Source: Macrothele yani
Taxonomy: Eukaryota > Arthropoda > Arachnida > Araneae > Macrothelidae
Assembly: GCA_039090855.1 (NCBI GenBank)
Contig: CM077011.1
Location: 40,629,501 to 40,693,500, forward strand
Length of the DNA: 64,000 bases
Reading direction: 5' to 3'
A program made the position numbers and the translations under genes. Positions 42,670-52,662 of this stretch are shown piece by piece (the stretch's first letter is position 1; every line of letters starts with the position of its first letter). The notes under the pieces are model-generated. The model ran no database searches and had not been told where the DNA came from. It saw only the letters and a program-made list of their open reading frames with translations.

Positions 42670-43258
42670 TTTATGTAGCCAGTGCCGTTAATGCCCACCA
42701 GATGGAGACGTCTCAGTAGCTGAGCCCATCTTACGGATTTATGTTGTTAGAAGCTGACTTAAAAATACACATAGCGCCGTGGATTGTTGGCCACCGTGGT
42801 GTAAATGTAACGCGCTCGGCTAGTTATCGAGAGTTCTGTGGTTCAGTTCCACAGCGGCGGCTGAAAAACAATTTTTCGATTGCTGTGTGTTTCTGGAACG
42901 TGGAAAGAGCGCTGCATTTATTTATTTACTGTCGCCACGTATTTGGAGGATTTTCACCTTGGATCTCGCCCTTTGGATTTAACTGCTATAATATATATAT
43001 ATATATATAGCCAGTGCCGTTAATGCCCACCAGATGGAGACGTCTCAGTAGCTGAGCCCATCTTATGGATTTATGATGTCAGAAGCTGACTTAAAGATAC
43101 ACATAGTACCGTGGATTGTTGGCCACCGTGGTGTAAATGTAACGCGCTCGGCTAGTTATCGAGAGTTCTGTGGTTCAATTCCACAGCGGCGGCTGAAAAA
43201 CAATTTTTCGGTTGCTGTGTGTTTCTGGAACGTGGAAAGAGCGATGCATTTATTTATT
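42670..43258 (+). repeat. Two SINE3 copies in direct order
   Basis: Copy one spans ~42675-42985, copy two ~43008-43258. They share GAGACGTCTCAGTAGCTGAG, TTGTTGGCCACCGTGGTGTA, the tRNA-like boxes and TTTCTGGAACGTGGAAAGAG. (TA)n at 42988-43007 separates them. The short frames 42741-43010 and 43073-43273 are the same SINE translated. Confidence 0.85.
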
Positions 43259-43327
43259 CTTATAGCCCATTGAGTTGCTCCTGGTGATCGTTAAACCTCT
43301 AATCAAAAAAAAAAAAAAAAAAAAAAT
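43259..43327 (+). repeat. SINE2 copy, 3' tail
   Basis: CTTATAGCCCATTGAGTTGC, then GGTGATCGTTAAACCTCTAA and a poly-A run, completing the SINE2 whose head is at 41830-42001. Confidence 0.88.
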
Positions 43328-43499
43328 AGCGTGCTTGTGTGTGTGTGGGCATGCGTGCGTGCGAATGTATGAGTGTTTGTGGAACCACTGTTTGCAAAAA
43401 GAGGAGTAACCCAGCTCCGAAAGATAAGCTTACTACCCATGGCTAGAATGGGTAGCCCGAAACACATGCCTCTGACCATTCGGAGACCAAGGCGGCTGC

Positions 43500-43985
43500 T
43501 ATGAAGTAGTCAGTCTTTTTAGCACGTCTTTCGCAAAAAAAAAAAGAAAAAAGATCGTGCTTATGTTATCACGTTGTCTGTCCGTCTGTCTATTGAAACC
43601 ATATCTCTGCAATTATTTATCCGATTTCAAAAATTCTTCTTGTATTGGGAAGCTTGAAATGTGAGAATGATTATCATTGCAATCCTGTTTTATTTTTCCA
43701 ATGCACAACTTCGTCGTTGGAGGGCGTAGGTGCAGATGATATCAAATTTAAAATGCATTTTATTGCATTATTTGCTTCTAAATATCCGATTTAAAAACTT
43801 CCTTTTTCTTTCGATGCCATTTATACAAAATACAATTTAGGTACAGTGTTTTTTCAAGTAATTCATAGATTTTCCGCAAGGGAGCGTAAAAATTGCGTTT
43901 TCCCCGATATTTCTGCTTCTAAATATCCGATTTGAAAAAATCTACGTGCATCGGATACAGCAGTCAATGCGAAATGTTTTGCATA
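43500..43985 (+). repeat. Dispersed element with CTCF-like unit motif, copy 3
   Basis: Starts TTTTTAGCACGTCTTTCGCA, then GATCGTGCTTATGTTATCAC and GTCTGTCCGTCTGTC, as at 11990-12070. Units carry weaker cores (GTTGGAGGGCGTAGG near 43717, CGCAAGGGAGCGTAA near 43876). It ends where mariner C copy 2 begins. Confidence 0.7.
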
Positions 43986-43989
43986 TTAG

Positions 43990-44480
43990 GTGCACAAATA
44001 CGTTTTAAAGCGTTTTAAGACAACGCAACATGTAATTTTAGAGAAAACAACAATAACTCTACGAATCAAAATATGCGCTGTCATTATCTATCACCTTCCG
44101 CCATCGGTCGGGCAGCTCACAGATTCCAGCCATGAAGAATACTTCGTCGTCAACCCATTTTTGCACTTCGTCACATGCCCGGAACCGTACAACAGACAAA
44201 GCATGTTGCATCGATCGGAACAAATGATAGTCTGAAGGGGCTATGTCGGGAAAATACGCCGGGTGCTCTAAAACGTCCCAGCCAAGCATCAATAACGTTT
44301 CCTTGACTGATTTTGCAAAATGCGGCCTAGCGTTGTCATGCAGTAATTTCACGGCACGCCATACTTTGCTTGTGAGTGGACGTTTCCGACATATTTCCTA
44401 ATTCAATCGCAGCAATTGTTGCTTGTAGCGATCAGCAGTATCAGTTTGATTATGTTCCAATAGTGCATATTAGAGCACAC
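43990..44480 (-). mobile_element. Mariner C, copy 2 (truncated)
   Basis: Left terminal repeat GGTGCACAAATACGTTTTAA as in copies 1 and 3. The right half of the element is missing after ~44480. It inserted at the end of the CTCF-like array copy. Confidence 0.85.
44059..44480 (-). pseudogene. Mariner C transposase, copy 2, C-terminal fragment
   Basis: The minus strand from 44352 reads LLHDNARPHFAKSVKETLLM (second catalytic aspartate) and FPDIAPSDYHLFRSMQHALS (third). A ~12-codon deletion removes the segment between KWVDD and EVFFMAGI. The tail is ICELPDRWRKVIDNDSAYFD before the stop at 44059. The N-terminal half, including the first aspartate, is absent. Confidence 0.85.
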
Positions 44481-44675
44481 TCTTCATATCCTTACAGCAT
44501 TTAACATGTCTTCCGCCCTCCATGTCTGTCTTAGTCCCTTTTTTAGGTCCGAATTTCTTCTTGGCATTGCAAAACCTAAGAAACAGAAAGAAAAAGAAGA
44601 ATAGTTGTAATATGGAACACCTAGTTCCATATTGCCACCCGTCGCCATTTTCCAAACAACCCAACGAATCTCAAC

Positions 44676-44913
44676 CTGCCGCCCCGGTGGCGCAGTGGTC
44701 TAAGGCAATGACCTCTGATCATTCGTCCGAAAGGGGTCCGGGTTCGAATCCCGTTGAGGCATGGATGTTGTGTTTGTCTTACGGCACTGGCTCTCTCCCT
44801 TCCCTGGAACCAGTGATCCTAAATTAGGGACGGGCGACTGCTTATAGCCCATTGAGTTGCTCACGGTGGTCGTTAAACCTCCAATCAAAAAAAAAAAAAT
44901 AAAAAAATAAAAA
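44676..44913 (+). repeat. SINE2, full-length copy with target duplication
   Basis: A-box GGTGGCGCAGTGGTCTAAGG, B-box GGGTTCGAATCCC, body TGTTGTGTTTGTCTTACGGC and TAGGGACGGGCGACTGCTTA, and an A-rich tail. Direct duplication AATCTCAAC at 44667-44675 and 44914-44922. Confidence 0.93.
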
Positions 44914-44922
44914 AATCTCAAC

Positions 44923-46365
44923 GTAGAAAAAATATTTTCAAATAACTAACCCTGCCGTTTTAAAGTTTCATCTTCTGTCTAATCGACACAGCATGGCTAA
45001 TATGCTAGATTCTTTAATAAAGACAGCAAAAAAATTATGGATTCTTGTCTTACGAAAACTGTTGACCCGGAAGAAAACAACGCACCTCCTGTGTACCATG
45101 TACACAACGTGACACTGACACCTGAGCCCTCTGGTGGCCCATACGGTCGGTAATGATTATGTTTATTTAAGTTATCGACAAATGTGCTCACTTGCTTGAG
45201 AAATAAGCCCCATTTCATAATACCACCCTGTTTCATATTCCCACCTTCTCCTCTACATTTAAAGATCGCATTCTCTCTGATACCTTCCTTCTGCCACGAG
45301 AAACTATTTTGTGCGCCATTTGTAAATATTCGTTATATATTTTTTAACCGCTGGTGAAAGTAAGAATGGGTTTCTATTTCTGGATGTTTTATCGATTGTA
45401 GAAGTACGGTTGACTTTTTCTAACCGGTTTTACTGACAAAGTTGATAAAATTTATTCGCATCAGAAAGGATTTAAAAGAGGTTCACATTACAACCGAAAC
45501 TTCAGTGCCATCTTTCTCGTTTTTTTTGATTGACTGAAATGCAGTAATGTTTTAATTATTCCCGTTCTTGGTGCTATTTCGCATTGCAGCTTCCTTGAAT
45601 CATCATATCGCAATATTAAATCATTATATCTATAGCTTCCGCACACTTTTTTTTTCTGTTCGTCATCGGCTGACTCTTACATCTGAAAACAAAAGTTTCA
45701 TTCGAAATAATAAAAGCCGTAATCCAGTCAAGAACTCTTGCTGAATTGAGCCTTTTAAAAGTACGAAAAAGTTTCATCATAATAACAATATCGCTTTCAC
45801 CGTTTAGTGGTTAGTCTACCACGGTTATATTTACTAGAGGCCTAACAAAAGTACTAAAATAGTTCAGCATTTATCGTCATCTTCTCTTTCTGAAATCCAG
45901 TTTACATTGCGCAGGGAATAAATATTTAAAAGAACGGGTCACGCTAAATAGCCCGATAACCTCTTATGTAATTTCGCATTCACGTGAATTTTTTAAAACC
46001 TGTTTGCAGGAAATTCGCTTTTATTTATTTCGCTGATCTCTGATACCAACGTTATTGTTATTTTTCCGCTGTATCAATCCTTCTTCAATAACCGACTTTC
46101 ATTGGTTCAGGAATGTTATGTTGGATTTTATAGGACTGTTTCACTTTGTTAAGGTTGATACCACGATAAAATCCAGTTGATCAGGAATGAAAAAGGAATT
46201 TGAAGAAAGATTTTCTTCAGAATGTTTTATTATGTCCCTTTATGCTTCACTTACTTTGCTCCGGAAATAGTTTCAGTGAAAAACCAGTGAATGAGTTTCA
46301 TGAGGCAAACGCCAAATTTTGCCAAACAGCTCTCTCTATGTATCCAAAAGAAAAAAAATTATATA
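44923..46365. other. AT-rich spacer, no gene recognised
   Basis: No frame of note; the minus frame 44997-45236 has no recognisable domain. No terminal repeats seen. Confidence 0.5.
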
Positions 46366-47786
46366 CACTGACGGAAAAAATCCCAACACCAAGAAGTGGT
46401 TGTGTTAGATAAACGACAGTTGGTAGGCGGTGAGAGTACATCTGTAAGATGACGTCTGTGCAAATTTCGCGCTCGGCGCATACGTGTGGCGCTAGTAGCG
46501 CCCCTCGGAACATGCAAAGCAGGTTTGTTGTAAATACGCGCTGTAACGTTCGTGAGCGTTAGTTATCGTTGAGATCCGACGTAGAGTGTTGATGTTAGTC
46601 AAGAATGCTTTTAAGAAGACGAAGAAGCCATTATCAACAGCTCACGGAGTTTGAACGAGGTCGTGTAATAGGGCTACGAGAAGGTGGATTTTCTTTCCGC
46701 AATATTGCAGAACGACTTGGCAGGAATATAGCCACTGTGCATGATTGTTGGCAGCGGTGGTCAAGGGAAAGTAGCGCCTCAAGAAGACCGGGTTCCGGCC
46801 GACCACGTGGCACTACTGAGAGGGAAGACCGCCGTGTAAGGCGCATGGCCGTGGCGCATCGTACTGCGTCTGCAGCAGCAATTCGAGCTGCAGTAGCCAC
46901 CACAGTGACACAACAAACTATTACAAATCGGTTACTTGAAGGATAGGTCCGAGCCAGACGCCCTGTAGCGTGCATTCCACTTACTCCAAACCACTGCCGT
47001 TTGCGACGTTGGTGGTGTCAAGCTAGAGCTCATTGGAGGACGGAGTGGAGATCTGTTGTGTTTTCTGATGAAAGCCAGTTCTGCCTGGGTGCCAGTGATG
47101 GCCGTGTGTTGGTTAGAAGGAGGCCAGGTGAGCGCCTGCAACCAAATTCTCTGCGGCCGAGACACACTGGACCTGCACTTGGATTTATGGTCTGGGGAGC
47201 AATTTCCAATGACAGCAGGAGCACTCTCGTGGTTATCCCACGCACCCTGACGGCACAGTTGTACGTCGGTCTGGTGATTCAACCTGTTGTGTTGCCATTC
47301 ATGAACAGCATTTCAGGGGTATTTTCCAACAGGATAACGCTCGCCCGCATACCGCTGTTGTAACCCAAGATGCTCTACAGAGTGTCGACATGTTGCCGTG
47401 GCCTGCTAGATTACCAGATCTTTCACCAATCGAGCACGTATGGGACATCATTGGACGACGACTCCAGCGTCACTCCCAACCAGCATTAACCGTCCCTGTA
47501 TTAACCGATCAAGTGCAACCGGCATGGAACTCCATCCCACAAACTGACATCCAGCACCTGTACGATAAAATGAATGAACGTTTGCGTGCTTGCATTCAAC
47601 ATTCTGGCGGTTACACCTGCTATTAATGTACCAGCATTTCACATTTAAAATGGCTCTTCTCGCGCTTACAATAAGCTGTGATCTTGAAACCTTAATCGAT
47701 TAAATATGTTACCTATACAAATGTATTGCCGCCATTTCATTCCTCTACCACTATTTTTTCGTGGTGTTGGGATTTTTTCGTCAATG
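46366..47786 (+). mobile_element. Tc1-like family C (full length)
   Basis: Ends CACTGACGGAAAAAATCCCA on the left and, in reverse complement, CATTGACGAAAAAATCCCAA on the right. TA duplications at 46364-46365 and 47787-47788. Length 1421 bp. The first of three Tc elements lying nearly end to end. Confidence 0.92.
46605..47626 (+). pseudogene. Tc1 family C transposase, one stop and one frameshift
   Basis: ATG at 46605: MLLRRRRSHYQQLTEFERGR, IAERLGRNIATVHDCWQRW (first helix-turn-helix), SGRPRGTTEREDRR (GRPR linker) and a second helix region. A single in-frame TAG at 46944-46946 interrupts, after which the same frame continues VRARRPVACIPL, VFSDESQFCLGASDGRVLV (first aspartate) and FMVWGAIS. A one-base frameshift near 47310 is needed to reach FQQDNARPHTAVV (second aspartate) and WPARLPDLSPIEHVWDIIGR (glutamate). 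The protein ends SGGYTCY at 47626. It is one of the least damaged transposases here and thus probably one of the younger insertions. Confidence 0.93.
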
Positions 47787-47798
47787 TATATATATATA

Positions 47799-49333
47799 GT
47801 GCGTTGCACAAATATAGAGACAGAACAAATTCTCGAATAAAAAAGAAACAACAACGAACTGAAATGTACACCTCATATTTATAGCAAAAATAGCATAGGA
47901 CACGCAGCTGCACAATAGTTTGACGGAAGCATAACAATTCCAACGCCAAGTACAAGAAAAAAAAAAGAAATACGCTGTCTCAAAAATATAAAGACTTACT
48001 AGTTATGAGAACCTCCGGTACGAATAGTGGAGCCGTTGTTCCGAAAAACTCTGAAAACCCGATTGGGCATGCTGTCCACCAACTGATGTAAGTGTTCTGG
48101 ACGGAGTGCGTACCAGCTTCGTTCAATTTGCTCTTTCAATGCTACCACACTTGAGAACTGCCGTCTATTCGCACGTACATCACGAGCGAGGATACCCCAG
48201 AGGCTCGCAATAGGGTTCATATCTGGACTGAGTGATAGCCAATCCATTACGGTCACATGATGAGTGGTAAACCAGCTTTTCGTTGATACTTACCGAGGGA
48301 TAGAGGCATTGTCTTGCTGTAACAGATAATCAACACCCGCTAGAGTTTTGGCAAACGGTAAAAGGTGGCTGCTGAGTATGTCCTGATACGTTTCGGAGTT
48401 TTGCCTGCCTTGCAGAAAAGCGATATCCGTTGTCTTATTTAAGGCAAAAGCTCTCCAGACCATCACAGATCCCCTCCTTTCTGTCTGCTGAAGAAGGCGC
48501 GTGACTCGCGTCGTAAATCATGCCAATAGCAGTTCCAACCGTCAGGGCCGTCCAGGTTGAACTTTTTCTCATCGGAGAAAATAGTTGAGATCCACTCGTC
48601 CGTCCAGTGCATGTGGCTGCGTGCCCATAACAATCTAGTTTCTTTGTAGCGTCGCGTGAGGTGTGGCAGACGGCGCATTTTACGGAGAACAATGCTGCGA
48701 CTTTTCTTGATTCGTCGATGGACTGTGTCCTTTGGCACGGTCACACCAACAGTCCGAGAAACTTGACGCAGTGGTAAGCTTTGGGATGAAACTAAACTCA
48801 TGATGGCACGATCACCTCGTTTGGTTGTTTTTCTAGGCTTTCCAGGCCGTTTTCTGGCAGTCAACGCACCGCGTTTCGATAAAGTCTTATAAATGACTGC
48901 CCTACTCCTCCCCTATGGCTTTATACATTTTCGCTACAGACAATCTATTTGCTCTCAGTCTCCAAATCTTCTCCACCTCCTCACCAGAAAGTTGACTGTT
49001 GCGTGGCATTTCGGCAAATGAATGTCTGACGGCAGGTCCGCGGTCTTTTGTAGGCTGGACCGAATTACGGCCAATGCGCGTGCGTACAACATGATAATTT
49101 GTACATATCATTTGCATGTGGCTATTTTACATAGTTGTCTTTATATTTATGAGACACCTAAAATTACACTATTTCACTTTGTGGTGTTCTTTTCACACAA
49201 TCCGGTCATCTCAACGGATCGAAACGTTTGTTGTAGGGTTATGTTTAAATAGGTACCACTTCAGCTTCCCACCTATTATCCCATTGCGTTCACGGCGCAA
49301 AGTAGACTGTCTCTATATTTATGCGACGCACCT
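47799..49333 (-). mobile_element. Tc-type family D (Tc3-like transposase), full length
   Basis: Ends GTGCGTTGCACAAATATAGA on the left and, in reverse complement, AGGTGCGTCGCATAAATATA on the right, followed by GAGACAG. TA flanks both sides. Length ~1535 bp. Only ~12 bp of TA repeat separates it from family C. Confidence 0.9.
47999..49009 (-). pseudogene. Tc family D transposase, broken
   Basis: ATG at 49009: MPRNSQLSGEEVEKIWRLRA and NRLSVAKMYKAIGEE (helix-turn-helix); frameshift near 48900. The next frame (48864-48463) reads ARKRPGKPRKTTKRGDRAIM, VTVPKDTVHRRIKKS and TIFSDEKKFNLDGPDGWNCY, the first catalytic aspartate in a form typical of Tc3-like enzymes. After further breaks QQDNASI (second aspartate, near 48300-48320) and MTVMDWLSLSPDMNPIASLW (glutamate position) follow, with the motif glutamate replaced (PIASLW instead of PIENLW). 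The C-terminus GGSHN ends at 47999. Inactive by frameshifts and by loss of the glutamate. Confidence 0.9.
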
Positions 49334-49339
49334 TATATA

Positions 49340-50556
49340 CACTATCTTCCAACAAGTAATTGGACACCTGTGATAGCAAAGTAAAACGAAGTTTATTTAC
49401 CTTCAATAGTTGGTGGAGCCTCCACGAGCGGCGATTACAGCTGCGACCCTCCGGGGCATACTCTCAACCAGGCGTTGTACGACGGCTAGCGGTATTTTCT
49501 TCCACTCGGCTTGGAGAAGACAGGTCAGTTCCTTCACCGATTTCGGACGGTAAGGGCACCCTTAAGTCGACGCTCCAACTCGTTCCAGAGATGTTCGATA
49601 ATGTTAAGGTCCGGGCTCTGCGCAAGCCAGTTCATTCTATTAACCCCATTGTCACCATACGAAGCCATGGTAGACCTCACAACACTACAGGTGGCATTGT
49701 CATCCTGACAGTAACATGGGTTCACCCCGTAAAACTGCCACAACGTAGGAAGCGCATGGTCATCCAAAATGGCGCGGTAGGTCTCGGCGTTGAGTCTACC
49801 AGGAATTTCGACCAAGGGTCACGTGCCATACCAGGAGAAACACCCCCATAGCATAATTCCACCGCCGCCGAACTTCACAGTTGGCGCAATACATTCCGGC
49901 AGGAGGCGTTCTCCAGGCAGACGCCAAACCCAGACCCTGCCATCCGAACGGTAGAGGGCGAACCTTGATTCGTCGCTCCAGAGAACCTGTTTCCACTGTT
50001 CAACGTTCACTGTCGGCGTTCTTTGCACCACGTTAGCCGAGCAGCGCTATTGGACTTGATGATCAAAGGCTGGTGGGCGGCAGCATGTCCATGATATCCG
50101 AGCAGATGGACTTCCTTACGGATGGTATTCATCGAAAGAACACTCCCGGATGCCTGTTGAATCTCCTCGCGGATGTGGTCCATCGATTTGGGGCGGTTCT
50201 TCCGAATTTCTCTGGCCAGCACCCGTTGGTCTCTAACTCCCAGTTTTGTGGGTCTGCCGGGTCAGGTCACATTCCGACAGTCACCTCACATCTTCCACTT
50301 GCCAATCACGTAGGCCACTGTCGATTTTGGGTACTTAAACTCGCTGGATATGTCACGTATGGATTGGCCATTTCTGTGATACCCGACGATTACACCTTTC
50401 TCGAAATCAGAGAGCTCCGAACTGCGTGGCATCTTGCATGCGACTGGTTGCGTTGTTGTTCCCCACACGATATTTAACGGCGGCGGCCGTGACGTGTATC
50501 AAGACCGCCGATATCGTCGATTGCAGGGTTGTCCAATTACTTGTTGGTAGATAGTG
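49340..50556 (-). mobile_element. Tc1-like family E (full length)
   Basis: Ends CACTATCTTCCAACAAGTAA on the left and, in reverse complement, CACTATCTACCAACAAGTAA on the right, each continuing TTGGACA. TA duplications at 49338-49339 and 50557-50558. Length 1217 bp. Only 6 bp separates it from family D. Confidence 0.93.
49403..50432 (-). pseudogene. Tc1 family E transposase, frameshifted
   Basis: ATG at 50432: MPRSSELSDFEKGVIVGYHR and IRDISSEFKYPKSTVAYVIG (first helix-turn-helix). Frame changes follow: LAREIRKNRPKSMDHIREEI and GYHGHAAAHQPLI (50222-50007), then [20 protein letters not shown] (first aspartate, 50031-49819), then CQDDNATCSVVRSTM (second aspartate; the usual NAxxH is lost) and SPDLNIIEHLWNELERRL (glutamate, 49815-49534). 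The C-terminus AARGGSTNY lies in yet another frame with a stop at 49403-49405. At least four frameshifts. Confidence 0.92.
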
Positions 50557-51094
50557 TATAAATAAATAAGAGGCGCGCAGAACATTATTTAAAAAACAGC
50601 TAGACCCTGGACAGTGGGTTCCTCACATTGTCGTAACAGATAAGACAAGACGTGTCCAAAATATCTGTAACTATAGAAGAAAAGACAAGAAACAGCATTT
50701 GTTTAAATGTAAGAAAACAAAAACACAGGGTGTGTAGAAAAGAAAGAAAAAGGAATGCGCACGTTACATCTTGAAGAAAAAGACAGCGAAATAGAAGCCA
50801 GAACTTTCTCAAGACTTTAGTCCCATTGAGGGTTTGTAGGAAACCCTAAGAAGTAGTATTAATGCCCTCCAGCCACTGTGCCTCTCTGAGCCCTTTGGCG
50901 TCTCACACTGCTCTGCCAGCGACAATTATTTTCCTTGCTGGATTTTTTTATCGTCGTCATGTCTCGTCGGTTCCAATTCCACATCGTTTTCCAAGGGGAC
51001 CATATTCTACATTGACTACACATTTTTATACGAAACGCCCACCCTATTATGGGGTTCTACCTTTGAGGTTTATGTTCACCGTTTCATGTGTCTC
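50557..51094. other. Spacer, no gene recognised
   Basis: AT-rich then mixed sequence; frames 50600-50812 and 50862-51116 have no recognisable domains. Confidence 0.5.
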
Positions 51095-51305
51095 GGCGGC
51101 ATCAGTGGCCGAGTGATCAGAGACATAGATATTTGACTAATAGTCAGAGTTGGGTCCAGTTTCTAGTACGGCGTAAGGCAATGGTGTTGTGTTTGTCCTA
51201 TATCGCTGGCTATCTCCCTCATCTGGAGTCTGTGGTTTTAAATTCGGATCGCACGACTGTTTATAGCCCTCAGAGTTGCTTTTGGTGGTAGTGAAGACCT
51301 GAAAC
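51095..51305 (+). repeat. Diverged SINE2-like copy
   Basis: tRNA-like head GGCATCAGTGGCCGAGTGAT, then a body with recognisable SINE2 words (GTTGTGTTTGTCCTATATCG, CTGTTTATAGCCCTCAGAGT, GTTGCTTTTGGTGG). More diverged than the other SINE2 copies and without a poly-A tail. Confidence 0.6.
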
Positions 51306-51389
51306 GAAAACAAATACGCAGTCGTATCAGAATAATATGACCACCTACCTAATAATGGGAATAACCACCCTTGGCCTGGATGACAGCGG

Positions 51390-51880
51390 CGAGACGGCGT
51401 GGCATGGACTTGGTAATGAGGCCCTGGAAGGTTGCCCGAGGTACACGTGTCGACGTGGCATGGATTTGGTAATGAGGCGCTGGAAGGTTGTCCGAGGTAC
51501 ACGTGCCGGCGTGGTATGGACTTGGTAATGAGGTCCTGGAATATTGCCTGAGGTACACGTGCCGTTTCAGAACGAGGTACACGTGTCGACGGGGTATGGA
51601 CTTGGTATTGAGGCCCTGGAAGGTTGTCCGAGGTACACGTGCTGTTTCAGACCGCGGTACACGTGCCGGCGTGGCATGGACTTGGCAATGAGGCCCTGGA
51701 AGGTTGCCCGAGGTACACGTACAGTTTCAGACCGAGATACATGTGTCATTTCAGCCTTGAAACGAAAACAAATACGCAGTCGTATCAGAATAATATGGCC
51801 ACCTACCTAATAATGAGAATAACCACCCTTGGCCTGGATGACAGTGGCGAGACGGCGTGGCATGGACTTGGTAATGAGGC
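51390..51880 (-). repeat. 57-80-bp tandem repeat of the family F C-terminal coding segment
   Basis: GGACTTGGTAATGAGG-type words occur near 51405, 51461, 51518, 51597, 51677 and 51864, each followed by CCTGGAAGGTTGCCCGAGGT and ACACGTG. Read on the minus strand these encode RATFQGLITKSMP, part of the transposase tail, so the coding tail was amplified. Frames 51337-51810 on either strand are shadows. Confidence 0.85.
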
Positions 51881-52444
51881 CCTAGAAGTTTGCCCGAGGC
51901 ACACGTGCAGTTTCGGACTGCAACAGAGCCCCGAGGTCTCGGTGATGACGTGGTTGTGTGTCGGCACATCGAACCTGTCCATCCAAATGGTCCCACAAGT
52001 GCTCTATGGATGAGGTTGGCGATTTTGCCGTCCAAGGGGGAACGGAGACATCGTTGTCGTGTTCCTGGAACCACTCACGCACCCTCTTAGCAACGTGACA
52101 CGGCGCATTGTACTGTTGGTAGACACCATTACCACCAGAGTAAACGTCCAGCATGAAGGGATGCATGTGGTCAGCGAGGATAGACAGGTAGCCATTGGCG
52201 TTCAGGGACTCATCTAGTGGTACAAGCTGTCCCAGGTCATACCAGGAAAACATCCCACAGGCATGAACACTGCCATCTGTACTTGACCGACAAGCATGTC
52301 CGGGTGTTGGTGCTCGTGTGTTTGACGTCATATCCGCCACCGCCAGCCACGTCTGTGGAGTTGAAACCTCGGTTCGTCTAAGAAGGCAACTTTTTCACAC
52401 TTTTCCACTGTCCAATGACAGTAGTCCCATGCGAACTGCAGATG

Positions 52445-52662
52445 GCCGCCCCGGTGGCGCAGTGGTCTAAGGCGTTGGCCTGTGATCATTCGTCCGAAGA
52501 GGTCCGGGTTCGAATCCCGGTGAGGCATGGATGTTGTGTTTGTCTTACGGCACTGGCTCTCTCCCTTCCCTGGAAACAGTGACCCTAAATTAGGGACGGA
52601 CGACTGCTTATAGCCCATTGAGTTGCTCACGGTGGTCGTTAAACCTCCAATAAAAAAAAAAA
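52445..52662 (+). repeat. SINE2, full-length copy inside the family F transposase
   Basis: CCGCCCCGGTGGCGCAGTGG, B-box GGGTTCGAATCCC, body and A-tail as in other SINE2 copies. A perfect 10-bp target duplication ACTGCAGATG lies at 52435-52444 and 52663-52672. It inserted after the Tc element. Confidence 0.95.

Larger units (their letters stand above)
42002..43258. mobile_element. Composite insertion of inverted SINE3 copies inside SINE2
   Basis: The insert is flanked by CTTATAG on both sides (41995-42001, 43259-43265), a 7-bp direct duplication within one SINE2. Inside are a minus-strand SINE3 (42002-42290), a minus-strand tRNA-like SINE4 head (about 42560-42645) and two plus-strand SINE3 copies (42670-42985 and 43008-43258). 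Both ends of the insert are SINE3 3' sequence (GGAAAGAGCG, ATTTATTTATT) in opposite orientation. The two plus copies are separated by (TA)n. Confidence 0.7.

Noticed and set aside
46200..46412. 70-residue frame left of the Tc-C element
   Set aside because: Crosses into the Tc-C terminal repeat; no domain likeness.
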